Source: Dysidea avara (lineage: Eukaryota; Porifera; Demospongiae; Dictyoceratida; Dysideidae). Taken from it: DNA of 64,000 nucleotides. Positions 36,201 through 47,159 of the stretch are shown here, piece by piece; position 1 is the first letter of the stretch; each line of letters begins with the position of its first letter. The DNA lies in contig NC_089274.1 in the NCBI RefSeq assembly GCF_963678975.1, positions 5,258,001 through 5,322,000 on the forward strand, in the 5' to 3' direction. Both the position numbers and the translations under genes were made by a program. The notes below the pieces were generated by a model. The model made no database searches, was not told where the DNA came from, and saw nothing but the letters and a program-made list of their open reading frames with translations.

Positions 36201-36877
36201 TCATGGCCCATCACAATCATACAAGTATCCAGTAATTACAGTGTCTACTGATGACGTCCTTACAATAGTTGATCCAAGAACCAGTTCTGGAAGAATTTAT
36301 ACTATTTCAAAAGTGGAAACTAAGACAGTATTACAACAGTTAAAGGAGAAGTAAAAAACTTCAAATTAATTGTGGTGTCCGTATAAGTTTGTAAATATAT
36401 AAAGTAGCTAATTGACTTGATAAGAGAAGTTCACAAATGGATGTTCTGCTTATTGTCCCAACTTGGAACTTTTTCATGAGAAAGTTGTATATGTACACAG
36501 CTTGTGTACAAAGTATGAAGGTAATTAAAACTACCGTTACTTTGAAAATTGACATCAAAGAAAAAACCACTTTTTTGTGGTTTGACCTTCCACTTTGTGC
36601 AATTATAAAAAAACTATATATCACCAGAAAGAGAAATTAATATTGAATTTGATAAAGCAAACTGTGACTTTATACATTGAACCATTTTGTGTTAGCTTGT
36701 ATGTTGCAAGAAATTTTTCAATCAACTTTTGAGTGGTCATATCTCCAAAGGTAATTAGTAGAATGGGCCGAAATTTGGTGTGATGTAATTTCTCAATAGA
36801 CTCTTTAACTGTAGCAAATTACAAAGAAATCTGAAGAGGTCATGTCAATTTCATGTTGATTTGGTATGGAATGACCC
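33278..36877 (+). mobile_element. 3.6-kb DNA transposon with about 400-bp inverted ends
   Basis: The ends GGGTCATTCCATACCAAATC and its complement are extended as imperfect inverted repeats to about 33690 and 36480. A 4-bp target duplication CACT is seen (33274-33277, 36878-36881). It sits within the F-box/LRR pseudogene. A 4-bp target is known from Sola-type elements, but I cannot prove that assignment from sequence alone. Confidence 0.85.
34114..36354 (+). pseudogene. putative transposase, frame-broken
   Basis: The first frame, 34114-34629, has a Cys pair (CDSCRKKF) after LRPVLPWMHEK. The middle, 34630-34995, is interrupted by several stops but still reads FAELRPKHCVLAGASGTHAV and CIIHQN. 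The last long frame, 34996-36354 (452 codons), contains GDFSENYSF, VISDCLHHDT, FSDGSAVQYKNRKNFVNLCH, AEWHFYATSHGKGPCDGIGG and WLFDWA. I recognise this as a large repetitive protein family of animal genomes, thought to be transposon-borne. The acidic residues in GDFSEN, FSDG and the HGKGPCDG block are candidates for a DDE/D-type catalytic set, but this is inference. Its position between long inverted repeats supports a transposase. At least two breaks suggest it is inactive. Confidence 0.7.
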
Positions 36878-37844
36878 CACTGCTTAATCACAATAATTCA
36901 TGACTGTTGCTGACTGTGACAAATGGTGAAACAGCTGGTTGACAAAAGGTTAATTGAAACTCTGGCATAATAGGATACAAATTCAGTGGACTTCTTAAAA
37001 TATGACCAGTGTGACCAACTGGTGATATTGAGTTATACTTGAGTTAACCCAACAATCCCACAATTCATGTATTAAAGGATAAGGGAGATATTGGCTTGCA
37101 TAAAAGATATTTAACGTCTTTGGAACAAAACTGTTCGACATCCAATATTGTACCATTGCTTTAAAGCGATAGGGTTGTTTTTCAGTGGTCCTGACTGCAT
37201 GTCAGTTCTGTTAGACCTGTTCTCACTAGTGGCAGAATTCCTATAATGGCACTATCCCAGTGTACATCTAGCTTCTGAAGATGTGTCATGTTCAATAAAA
37301 TGTTTCCTAGTTGCTCATGGTTCACGTCGGTCTTTGGCAGACGAAGTTCTAACACATTGCTGCAATGTTCTAACATCTTCATTAGTTTTGATGGTATCAC
37401 GTGATGGGGGCCGGAAGGATAGTCGCTTCAAATGTTGTCCACACACCTTCAACACGTTATTCACACAACCGTCATCACCATCGCGATAATAAGGCCACGC
37501 AAACTCCCTCCACAGTGATGGTATATCGCTAACATTTCGTAACTTCTGTGAAACATATCGTAGCTTCACCTTGTCACGCACTGCTGTCAGAAATGACATT
37601 ATATAAACCAACAATTCAGTTGGAAGAGTCAACAATGGCGTCCTACCCCCTCCGCATTTATCCATATTGAACATCAAAGCGACAACGTGATACTCGATTT
37701 GATACATCAGTACATGATCATAGACACACCCACAGCTTTTAGGGGGCGGGCGCCGCCTGACAGCAGCTACTATCACAGTGCCATATACGTTAACTATAAT
37801 GACAGCAACCCCGTTTATAATACAACCAGTACAAATTGAAAGTT

Positions 37845-37946
37845 GTTCACAATTTTGGAAAATATTGAGTGGTATAAAGTTGACCCACCAATGACCAAAC
37901 AGTATGATGTCTACATTGTTTTAGAAATGTACAAGTCTGCAATAAA
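37845..37946 (+). pseudogene. F-box/LRR gene fragment, inverted
   Basis: AATTTTGGAAAATATTGAGT, AAGTTGACCCACC and GAAATGTACAAGTCT appear in the same order as on the minus strand of the 32689-33033 LRR section, with an internal deletion. A scrap of a third copy, opposite in orientation, next to the F-box start. Confidence 0.6.
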
Positions 37947-38061
37947 TCCAATAGTTTAGGATCCAAAGATATTACCCTATTTTAGTGCATTTTATGATCT
38001 GTTATCATAAAATTACAATTTCTGAAATTAAGGGAAACCCACACACTCTACTGATTAATTT

Positions 38062-38937
38062 CTACTGCACGTAAATCTTGATTTGCTCTACCAAGACAGC
38101 TTCGTCTGAGAATGCAAAGTTAGTACACAATCGTACTTCAATGTCATCTTTTCTGTCCATAGCCATTTGACGGAAGAACCATGGTTGGTTAGTGTCAGTG
38201 CAACAGTTATTGTTAGGAAGACACCCTTCACCATCCCACAAGGGATCAGTGGTGTGGTATACAGTGACATCAAATGTTCCAGAGTCACCAGATTCACAGT
38301 AGTAATGGTTACCTACAAAAGCAGGAGGGAGTGGCCCTGGGTATTTAGCGCAAGGACAGTTATGTGGAGGATAGTTGTAGTCATCACTCAGGCCTACTGC
38401 ATAGGTCCAAACATGTTTACGAGGACTGCCTAGTGTAATGGATATTCCATCAACGTAGCCATTATCTAAGGAAGGACTTCTTATTTCAAAAGCATCTGGT
38501 GATCCTTTTTGATAGCCCTTCACTCTCCCACAGATCTTATTGTAACTGGCTTTGCTGACATGGAAATGTGTGGAGTAACAACCAGCATTATCATTAGGTG
38601 ATCGACATAAATCTAAACCATTTACTTTTATCTTCTTCCATCCACTGGGGCAGTCATCTCCTTTGCTAGTGTCATGATCAGCAATCTTCATCCACCCTCC
38701 TTTGTGACCACCACACTCCATTTCCATATCACAGTAGATAGAGTGGATATGATCAGTATCAATAATATAGTATCCTGACTTGCCATGACTGGCTGGGTTC
38801 TTATCAAGTATGTCGACACAGGAAACACCAGGAAGTTCAACATCAAATCCGTACCTTAAGCTTGCACAAGTCCCATTTTCAGCTGTTGATAGTGAAGTCA
38901 ATAACAACAACAAAACAGTGAGATATACAGTTTGCAT
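38062..38937 (-). CDS. secreted fibrinogen-like protein
   Basis: A single uninterrupted 291-residue frame. Residues 1-19 (MQTVYLTVLLLLLTSLSTA) are a clear signal peptide, with cleavage expected before ENGTC. Residues of about 40-85 resemble the start of a fibrinogen-related domain: SCVDILDKNP, SGYYIIDTD, YCDMEMECGG, GGWMKIADHD. The rest departs from true fibrinogen C-domains: VGLSDDYNYPPHNCPCAKYP, HYYCESGD, CLPNNNCC and a closing DDIEVRLC...VLVEQIKIYVQ. There are many cysteines, consistent with an extracellular disulphide-bonded fold. I know similar lectin-like secreted proteins from sponges and cnidarians, with no firm function; a role in recognition or adhesion is inference. A TATA box lies upstream. 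No breaks are seen, and this looks like the only intact gene between 31 and 64 kb. Confidence 0.9.
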   Translation of the reverse strand: MQTVYLTVLLLLLTSLSTAENGTCASLRYGFDVELPGVSCVDILDKNPASHGKSGYYIIDTDHIHSIYCDMEMECGGHKGGWMKIADHDTSKGDDCPSGWKKIKVNGLDLCRSPNDNAGCYSTHFHVSKASYNKICGRVKGYQKGSPDAFEIRSPSLDNGYVDGISITLGSPRKHVWTYAVGLSDDYNYPPHNCPCAKYPGPLPPAFVGNHYYCESGDSGTFDVTVYHTTDPLWDGEGCLPNNNCCTDTNQPWFFRQMAMDRKDDIEVRLCTNFAFSDEAVLVEQIKIYVQ

Positions 38938-38980
38938 CTTGCTGAACTGAACATGCTATACTGTACATGTGTGTTTGCAG

Positions 38981-38988
38981 CTTTTATA
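38981..38988 (-). promoter_or_regulatory. TATA box of the secreted protein gene
   Basis: Reads TATAAAAG on the minus strand, 44-51 bases before the ATG at 38937. This implies a very short 5' leader of about 20 bases. Confidence 0.65.
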
Positions 38989-38999
38989 AGAATTGTTTT

Positions 39000-41094
39000 G
39001 AAGGAATTCACGTGTGAGAAATGCACCAGATAAAGTGCTTTGGTTGCTGTAAACATGATAATTACATACACTTCATAGCAGTTATGTAAACTTGTAACCT
39101 TCTCCCACTGACTAGCTAGACACATTTGTAACATTTCTAAGACTACCTGCAGTTAAATTTATTCATTGTTTGCTGGTTGTGCATAATATAGCTAGCTATA
39201 CTTGAATGTGTCAAAAGTTGCCAGATTATGTTATATCATAGTTTACAAGAAAAAGAAAAGACTTAAGACAAATGTATAATATTGAAGGGGCAAGCCTACA
39301 TCATAGTAATCTCAGTAGTCTTATTGTGTATTTGCTTGCAAGGATAGTAATGTCTTATTCATGGCAGTACTGAAAGTTATAGACATTCTACAATCATAGT
39401 TTGTAGCCATAACAGGAAGCAAAAACTGTGCTTTTTAATATGAGGCTATAGGGTTATAGGCATGCACAGACTATATATTTTGAGTACATCTAATTTATAT
39501 CAACAGACAGGAACATGACATGTTATGTACCAGCTAAGGTTAACAGGCCAGAGTTACATGTACAGTGCAGAGGTACTAAAAACTAAGCTTAATGGTTGGT
39601 TCCCCTACAAAGTCTATTGCAACTTCAAGCTTCAGTGTGCTTTACTTCGTCCAATAAAGTGTGTTGAAGGCCACAATGTAGAGAAATTTCTGCTACATTC
39701 CATAGCAAACCACTGAATAAATAGTTGAGCTGGTAGAGTGCCTGCCTTTTACATGTGGTTGGTGTGGTGTAAGTGTAAAATACTTATTTGTGTTGAACTT
39801 TACTTTATTGCTCACAGCCATTGAGTTCTGGTATTGTTTCACAACATATGGAACTCTTGGTAACATATTTATTAGATGTAGGCCATGCATGAGTGTAAAT
39901 TTGTCTGTGTGTTTGACTGTTTGTCCTGTGTGTTCTATTAGAGTAAGTATACCTTCTCTTTTGTAACTTGAATTCTTCTTGATGTTAACTACTTTCCTGC
40001 ATTTAATAAACAACAACAACAATTAACCTGGTGCCAGAAGCATGCACCTATGTGTTAAGATTTGTTATGTAGTAACTTTATTGCAAATAATTCTGGTATT
40101 AAATACTTTATGTATCGTTTTGAAAGCATGATACATCATTGTGCCTGTACGATTAGAAACCACTAGCATCACATAGTTTGCACCTGTTTTGATAGCTTAT
40201 ATATACATAGTTAATTATCCCTACATGCATGTTCACATCAGTTACAGGATAGCATAATAATTGAGTGACATCATCAGCCATGCATGTTATATAACTTTAG
40301 GACATGAATGGTGCTAATGTTTAATGCTTGGTTCACAATGCATTATTATAATTTATGTATGTAATTGTGGTTAATGTGCAATGTAAAATTATTATCCTAC
40401 ACATAGGGCATGCAGATACCAATGTTATTACGTATGTATATAGACACACAGTAGTGCATGTATCATAGTTGTAGTAATTGTAAGTAGTTAGGTTTAGTGT
40501 TATACTTTATTCCCCCATATTACCATTTTCCAAAAAAAACACTTCAAAATTGGTCCGTATATAGGAACCATCACTGCTCGAACCTTGTGAAACCAAACTA
40601 CCTTATAAGGTTGGCCACTATTCATTTGCCTGCTACTCATATTCATGACTCTTCTATGACAAAATCAACCAATTAACATTTCAGATGCTTCTTGCTAATT
40701 GATTACACTGACAGATGGCCTGCTAATCACATTGTTCTATACAAGGTTCATAATTTCATAGATCTACCAATGGAAAATCTATATAAATGTTGTATCAGTT
40801 AGGGTTCTCAAAAGATGTGCTGACACTCTTTTAGAGTATTGGCTACAAGAATATTAACAAATAGTCAAATATTGTGACTTCTGTCTTCCATAATCATCAT
40901 TGTATCTTAAAAGTGGGTATGGCCAGTTTTGGAATATTATATAAAACACAATAGAAGTGAAGTCCACACAAAGTGTGTATTATTGGGATTCACATCATTG
41001 CAGCCATTTAGTTGTGGCCGCCATCTTGAATTCCTATGGATATAATTACATGAAAATAACAAGGAGAAATATCCTGACCACCTGGAAGACTCCT
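39000..41094. other. intergenic, no gene; tRNA-like scrap
   Basis: A tRNA D-arm-like GAGCTGGTAGAGTGCCTGCC occurs at 39727-39746 with a decayed B box, probably a SINE head. A TATTAGAGTAAG motif is near 39935. No gene is recognised. Confidence 0.5.
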
Positions 41095-41280
41095 TAAGCG
41101 TTTGAGTGTAAATCGGATGGCTGCAGGTTCGAGGCTACCTAGGTCCAGTCACGGATTTTTTCTCCTTTCTCCAACTTTTCAAACACACCTTAAGTAGCTA
41201 AAGTCTTGAGCAGGCTGTAGGACCAGGTGCCCTACAGACCTTCAGCACTTGTGCTGTAAAGCATTAATAAATAAATTTTA
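41095..41280 (+). repeat. tRNA-derived SINE
   Basis: tRNA-like region with AAATCGGATGGCTGCAGGTT and B box GGTTCGAGGC, then AGGCTGTAGGACCAGGTGCC and a TAAAGCATTAATAAATAAAT tail. Same family as 3763-4013. Confidence 0.75.
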
Positions 41281-41284
41281 AAAA

Positions 41285-41461
41285 AATCTTTGATTTTTCA
41301 CACAAGCTTTTAAAAGCTAACTTTTTTGAAACACACCTTAGATAGCTAATTAGTCTTTGAGCAGGCTGTAGGACCAGGTAGACCTTCAGCACTTGTGCTG
41401 TAAAGCATTAATAAATAAATTAAAAAATATCTTTGATTTTTCACACAAGCTTTTAAAAGCT
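41285..41461 (+). repeat. duplicated segment with truncated SINE
   Basis: ATCTTTGATTTTTCACACAA...AAAAGCTA occurs at about 41286 and again at about 41429, flanking a shortened SINE 3' end. A tandem duplication of about 142 bases or a second insertion explains it. Confidence 0.65.
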
Positions 41462-41530
41462 AGCACTGCACCTTTTTGCTGTTTTTGCATGAATATAAAT
41501 AATACTAGACTGGATGAGAAACTAATATAT

Positions 41531-41767
41531 GTGACCGGGTTTGTGAAAAGGGGTCTTCCACACACATTCATTGTATGAACTTTGACAAATCATAACGTAA
41601 GATTGGAAAAAGCTGTTGACTTGAAATTAGGTCAGTAATGATTTTGAACATAGGTTAGTGGATGGCGAAAATTTCAGGTGTTTATCTTTATTGAACACTA
41701 AGTTATGGTCTTCCAAGTTCATAGAATTGGATGTGTGTGGAAGACCCCTTTTCACAAATCCGGTCAC
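41531..41767. mobile_element. GTGACCGG-family MITE, copy 2
   Basis: GTGACCGGGTTTGTGAAAAG at the left, CTTTTCACAAATCCGGTCAC at the right, with GGTCTTCCACACACAT and its complement inside. ATAT-type flanks on both sides. Confidence 0.85.
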
Positions 41768-42096
41768 ATATATATGGTATCAATATTGTAGACAATAGAA
41801 TACTATAATTATGAACCACAGTTATGCATAGCTATACAGGTTGTACATGTATTTTTGTTGACATTAACTATTGCACATGTACACATTTTATCAATGCAAT
41901 TATAGCTAAATGCTGTAATTATGCATTGCTCATGCATAATGCACAAATGGTCCCTCAGTGAACAGACAGACATCCATCTGAAGTGTTTTTCCAGGCTAGC
42001 ATACTAGGTGAATGTCTGATAATAAGGAGTCTGCAGAAGATCAATATTCCTAATAGAGCAGTCAGTGGATATGCAAACTGTTATATAAATGCACTA

Positions 42097-42298
42097 GCAC
42101 TGGTACCTGCCCTACATGCAGGACCATCTCCACATTAAGCATTGCACTAGTTTTCCTGCATGTAAAGCAGGTACCAGTGCTTCACAGTTAAAAATAAGTA
42201 GTGAATACTGTGGCAAATAGTGAACGTCACTGTAAATTTTAGTGACCGTCACTAAGAATTTCCAGTGACATTCGCTATTTGCAACAGTATTCACTACT
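42097..42298. repeat. two adjacent hairpins
   Basis: First: GCACTGGTACCTGC at 42097 and its complement ending 42180. Second: AGTAGTGAATACTGTGGCAA at 42197 and TTGCAACAGTATTCACTACT ending 42298, with an inner GTCACT/AGTGAC match. Confidence 0.8.
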
Positions 42299-42716
42299 TT
42301 TTTTTTACCGTGTTTGTGTGTTCTTTACAGCACATTGCTGGTGGGGAAGACTCACTAAATAATTGAACTGTATTCCTGTCAAAACCACAAACAATAAACT
42401 TTGGTGTTTTGGATCATTAATTTCAGCAGGATGGCATAAGGAAACCGCATGCTCTTAAAGTGGCATCACCATACACATTACATAGCTACATGAGCAGTGC
42501 TGGTGTTTAATGCTTGGTCTCTGTTCCCAGCATAATAATAATTAATATATTGGGAACCAAGCATAAATATTAGTGTCCTATATTGCTGTGCAGCATGCAT
42601 GTCAGTAATGCTTTAAAGTACATGATCCTTATGCCATTAGATTACATAATAATGAGCATGTAGGGCTAATTAGCTAAACTGCATGCGAGCTAAGGCAGTT
42701 GTATAATACGGTATAT

Positions 42717-43334
42717 GTGACCTGATCTTGGAAAACCTACCTTTTTGGCACACGAGTAATTTTTTTGTTTTATAGCTTAAATGAGGTACAAGGTGCTTAT
42801 CTATCTTGTGTTAAAATCTTAGCTTAATATCTTTAAGCATTCCTGAGATATAGCCAATTTTCTGTCCTGTACATTACAAACTAACTATTATGGTAATGTA
42901 TTGAGTTCTGCGGGTGATTAAGGGTGACAAATCACTTTGTTTACTAATAATTCCATTCTTACCATCTAAAATACTTTAAAAGACATTTCTGATAGTTTAA
43001 TGAAGTATTCTTGGTACTTTTCTGCAATTAAATGCCATGTATCATCATTGTCTTAGTCTAAGTTTTAGCCATTCCAGCACCTGAACAAATCACCCAATTT
43101 GTAAGTTACTTGTTGTCCCACGCATGTGAAATTACTGCATGGTCTGATATAATCATCCATATCTCCTAGGAAAAAGAAGCTATGGGTGTGAAACTTCACA
43201 GCAAGAAGGTTTAATAGTTGCTTTATCCAAATGTGCAAAAAAATTAACTTAAAAAATATTGTTGAAATTTTCATTTGAGTTTTCCCAAAAAGTTAGCTTG
43301 TGCCCAAAAGGTAGGTTTTCCAAGATCCGGTCAC
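42717..43334. mobile_element. GTGACCGG-family MITE, copy 3 (long)
   Basis: GTGACCTGATCTTGGAAAAC at the left and GTTTTCCAAGATCCGGTCAC at the right, with ACCTACCTTTTTGGCACA and its complement next. At 618 bases it is much longer than its relatives and its interior differs. Confidence 0.85.
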
Positions 43335-44280
43335 ATATTGGCTTTAAATTATGCACAAGTTCATTTCTCTTTGTTGACAATAAGGTAAACATCATGTAGA
43401 ACTGAAACTGCATGCATATACCACCTGTCAAGTAACATAATTTGCAATTATAGTTACTGCATGGTAAGCAAAGGTTCAGAACTTGTCCTATGCTATATAT
43501 ATGCACTTTAAGTTGTGATGTTGCAGTGACACATATACCTCTTGCCATACTACAGCCCAGTTTTAAAAATCCTCCAGTATAATTGATTGCGGTAATGTAT
43601 GATCCTTTAGAGTGAAAGGATGTCAGCAGGATTAGTGAAACAGTTGAGCCAGGTCACACGCAGTTCCTCGGTGTAAACTACAATATCTGCATGGTTCCAG
43701 TAATATCACCTTTCAGATGCACAGTGGATCCTGTCCAATCATGCAAGTTGCTTATTTACTGAACAACCAGTTTTGAATGTCAGTGCACACCTATGTGTTT
43801 AAAACATAGATGTAGATATTTTGGATACTGCAGTTGTAAGTGTTAATTAATACAACACGCTGGACCAACACACAGATAGACAAATATGCATGTGAGCAAT
43901 TCACCTGCTGGCCCTGCCCCAAAATTTCTATAAGAGTCCCTATATTGTAAGACAGTGCTGAAAACTGAGCATAAGAGTTTGTGGATGAAGAAACAAAAAG
44001 TGCATCAAAAAAGTCCCAAAAGTGAAAAAAAAAATTATGGCCTAGGTGGGGAATGAACCCACATTGGTTATAATAACTTGGGGTTAATTTCATCGTCCTA
44101 TAAAGAACAAACAAAAGCATGTATTTGATTCGTTAAAACAACACTCGAATTGCCAGATGATGGGCACTTAATTTCACTAAAATTCCGTGTCGATATGTGC
44201 TGACATGATGAGCTAAAAGTGGAGTTTCAAAAAGGTGTACACAAAAGGTACTGTTTAGAAAGAAAAAATCTGTCAACATG
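43335..44280. other. gene-free stretch; SINE-like segment
   Basis: GGGAATGAACCCAC at about 44048 is a B-box-like sequence on the minus strand, suggesting a decayed tRNA-derived SINE. Frames here have no recognisable character. Confidence 0.45.
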
Positions 44281-44346
44281 TGGATTCGAACCCACAACCT
44301 CCTATAAATTAGTCAAGTGTTCTATCACTTGAACAATATGTGCTGT
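44281..44346 (-). repeat. tRNA-like SINE head
   Basis: On the minus strand GTTCAAGTGATAGAACACTT (D-arm/A-box-like) is followed 30 bases later by GTGGGTTCGAATCCAC, a perfect T-arm with B box. The 7-base acceptor ends do not pair, so it is not a tRNA gene. Confidence 0.55.
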
Positions 44347-44572
44347 AGTTTTTAAAGGAATGTAGCTCAAGTTTTCTCTCACCCCTTCTATGCGCCATAG
44401 AGAACGAATGGATACATGTGTGAACTCATGATAATAATCTTAGAGTAGCTGAATGATGAGTGCTTCATTATCAGCACTGAATGTGTCGAATCTAGCTGAG
44501 TTTGGTGAGTAAGTGGCGTGATGGTCAGACGGACAGACAGTTTTTCAGCTTTATATATAATTGTGGGCATTG

Positions 44573-44635
44573 GAAATGCTTTCTACTTTTATTGGTCAAT
44601 GCTTGTATTGACCAATAAAAGTAGAAGGCATTTCA
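44573..44635. repeat. near-perfect palindrome
   Basis: GAAATGCTTTCTACTTTTAT and its complement around ATTGGTCAATGCTTGTATTGACCAAT. Confidence 0.85.
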
Positions 44636-44951
44636 TTTACTATACCAGAGCACTGAATGTAGTATAAAACACTATTTCAAGCTTCTATAATTTGAAAAAA
44701 GTTTCGTGGTAGCATCCCCCCAGGATACATAGCATCCATGTCTGTTGTATCACTTGTATACTTCAAACTTCCATAACTGTTATTGCCAAAGTTTCCCCTA
44801 CCCTAACTCATTGGTTTGTTCCACTCACCTCCCCTTAAATGCATTACATAATTATGTTGTTCAGTAAATCAATTCTTTACTCCCTTTAACCTATATAAAT
44901 AGTTTTATTTAAAGTACAGTGTTTACCATTGAAATAAACATTTGAGCATAT

Positions 44952-45195
44952 GTAACTGGGCCTGCAAAAACAGGTCATGTGGACACAAACTACACACCAT
45001 CACATAAATTATTATATCTTGGTATTGGAATAAACTATCTGCAATATGTAAATTGCATAATCAAGTCAACTAAACGTTTAATATGTGTTGAAAATTGCAT
45101 GGCAATAGCATAATCACGTCAAGTTATGAATTTTTAATTAAAAAAAATTGGCAAAATTATGTTCCTACATTCCCTACTTTCGCAGGCCTGATCAC
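44952..45195. mobile_element. GTGACCGG-family MITE, copy 4
   Basis: GTAACTGGGCCTGCAAAAAC at the left and CGCAGGCCTGATCAC at the right, more diverged than the other copies. Confidence 0.6.
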
Positions 45196-47159
45196 ATAAT
45201 TATTATGATGTATGCATAATTGGAACATTGTAAAGCATCAGTGGTGAAAAACTTGCATGGAACACATTTGAAAACCAGTGCAGCTCTTAACACTGATCCT
45301 TCTTAAACTTATTTGGTGTACTATTCCATATTATGCGTAGGCTGCATAGCTCTCGTTAAAGTGGATGCTGCTAGGAAACTACATGTATTAGTCTATAACT
45401 CTTTCATTTGATACATAAGTACTTGTTGCAGTTTTGTGTCAATTGTGTGTTTAAAGCATTTTAATTTGTTGCAGCCCTGTTTTTTAGGCACACTTTCATC
45501 ACTTACAAATGATCTCAGCTAACCAATACTAAGATATTACAGTAATATGTCTGTAGTTCTGCATGCAGCAAATATATGTATAGATGCTATACAAGATATC
45601 AAGAAAAATATGCTATAATCATTTGAGCCCTTGTTTCTCGTAAACGATAAAATACAGCAAGCTCACCCCTTGATGTTGCAGCATCTTACTAACAGATTAT
45701 AAAAAAGGTTGCATATTCATTGTTCTGCTACTAAGTATTGTTGTCCTTAAAGTGGTTAGTGTCTTAAAGTGTTTAGTGTGAAGCTGGCTTTCTCACCTCA
45801 GTGTGTTGCTAGTATCTAAATTTGATTTTGGGGGTGGTTCTTTTGTGACATATTGAATTTTTGAAACAAATTACATTTTTCACCCAACACAAGTTGTGAT
45901 GTTTACACTCAAAGTACAGTAGTTAATGTCAGAGGACTCACTGCACAAATCTAACAACACAAAAGGCATTGCATGGCACTGCACAATACACTAGGTATAG
46001 CTACTACACAAGTGTGACAATCTTGTAAACCTACCTATGGTTGTGTGTGTTCAACATTTCGTTATTCAGAGACATAATGGTTAAATTTGTGTATAATGAG
46101 AAATACACACAGCAGAAAAATGAGTCCTGATATATGACAGGAAGCAGGAGTTTGTAAGCATGGCAACTGTGTGTTTAATTGCTTCTTTAATTTGTTAGGT
46201 GCGTCAATATGGTAATCATGATAATCAAAATTCTCTAAGCGTACTGCAGCTGGTTGCCTTACAACCATTCTCAGAGAGCTTTTCACACTCATATTGTACT
46301 GGGAAGCATAGATAATAGGGGTCTTTTGTTAATGTATGTGGCTATAAATGTAATGCTCGACCATGCATATGGGACAATATAGGGAAATTCCAGTGTCAAA
46401 TTCCCCAGTACTGGGGAAAAGAATTTCTTCCTCCTAAGTATTTGATCAGTCTATGAAACCATTTTGAACTGTCGGGGTCACCCTAGACCACAAGGGTCTG
46501 GTGATACGCTATATTATACAAGTCTTGGCTGTGACACATACAACTGTGGAATTCATGTTAATAACTCTAGCCAGCTACCCAAATATTTAGTAGCACTGTG
46601 AAGCCCTTTAAATGCCCAAAAAGTACTTTGATACAGGTTTACAACATAAATTATTGTATATTTAATTTATTGATTATAAAAAAATTAAAAGCATGCTTGT
46701 TCCAGTACAAAACCATTAGGAGTGAACACATATTCACTTCTTTGACATTACTGTACATTTTTCCAGATGCTCAGGTGAATGCAAATAAAGCATGTCTCAT
46801 GGATCCTTTGTTTCCTCTTTACTATCAACACAATGCAGCTGAAAGTGACCATACATGACTGAAGTGAAGAGCTACAATTAAGTCTCAACTCTACAACATA
46901 TGTACAAGTCTATTACTAACATTATAAGATGTGTATTAACTTTTGCTCACAAAAATGTCAGTAGCTAGATGTGTCTTAACTACTCAATCACTAGAAGTAA
47001 AGTATACATCTCAAGGTGTCACAGAAGTACAGATATGCGTATATCATTCGGTAATAATGTAAATATAATATTATGTAGTCATTATCTAGGGATTCACAAT
47101 GAAATCAAGCTAGTATTACTATAATTGTTCACTCTCTAATCTAAATAGATTCACATGGC
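45196..47159. other. gene-free stretch
   Basis: No frame with recognisable character and no clear repeat boundaries. Confidence 0.5.

Larger units (their letters stand above)
32280..37665 (-). pseudogene. F-box/leucine-rich-repeat gene, broken and transposon-split
   Basis: It starts at ATG 37663-37665 with MDKCGGG, then an F-box, LLTLPTELLVYIMSFLTAV...LWREF (residues about 8-55). F-box proteins recruit substrates to Skp1-Cullin-F-box ubiquitin ligases through repeats such as LRRs. LRR-like text follows after a one-base shift in a run of Cs near 37407 (LEHCSNVLELRLP, MTHLQKLDVHW). It then resumes beyond the transposon at 33278-36877 with CPNLQRLNLRC, CRNLRGLDLFNLQ, CTSLQALEC and, after more breaks, SAHGGLVYM and RNSPNLLILHAVIG near 32290-32510. 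There are several frameshifts and stops, so the copy is not functional as assembled. A second decayed copy is at 47160-47990 and a small inverted piece at 37845-37946. The F-box is clear; the LRR family assignment is moderately sure. Confidence 0.75.

Noticed and set aside
37315..37408. End of the F-box frame read straight through (…KDRREP)
   Set aside because: The LRR-like text continues in the next frame, so the straight reading follows a one-base shift in a C run and is not the original C-terminus.
39721..39790. tRNA gene candidate on the plus strand
   Set aside because: Only the D-arm region is tRNA-like; the B box is degenerate and the acceptor stem is absent.
44281..44346. tRNA gene candidate on the minus strand
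   Set aside because: D-arm- and T-arm-like parts exist but the acceptor ends do not pair. It is better explained as a SINE head.
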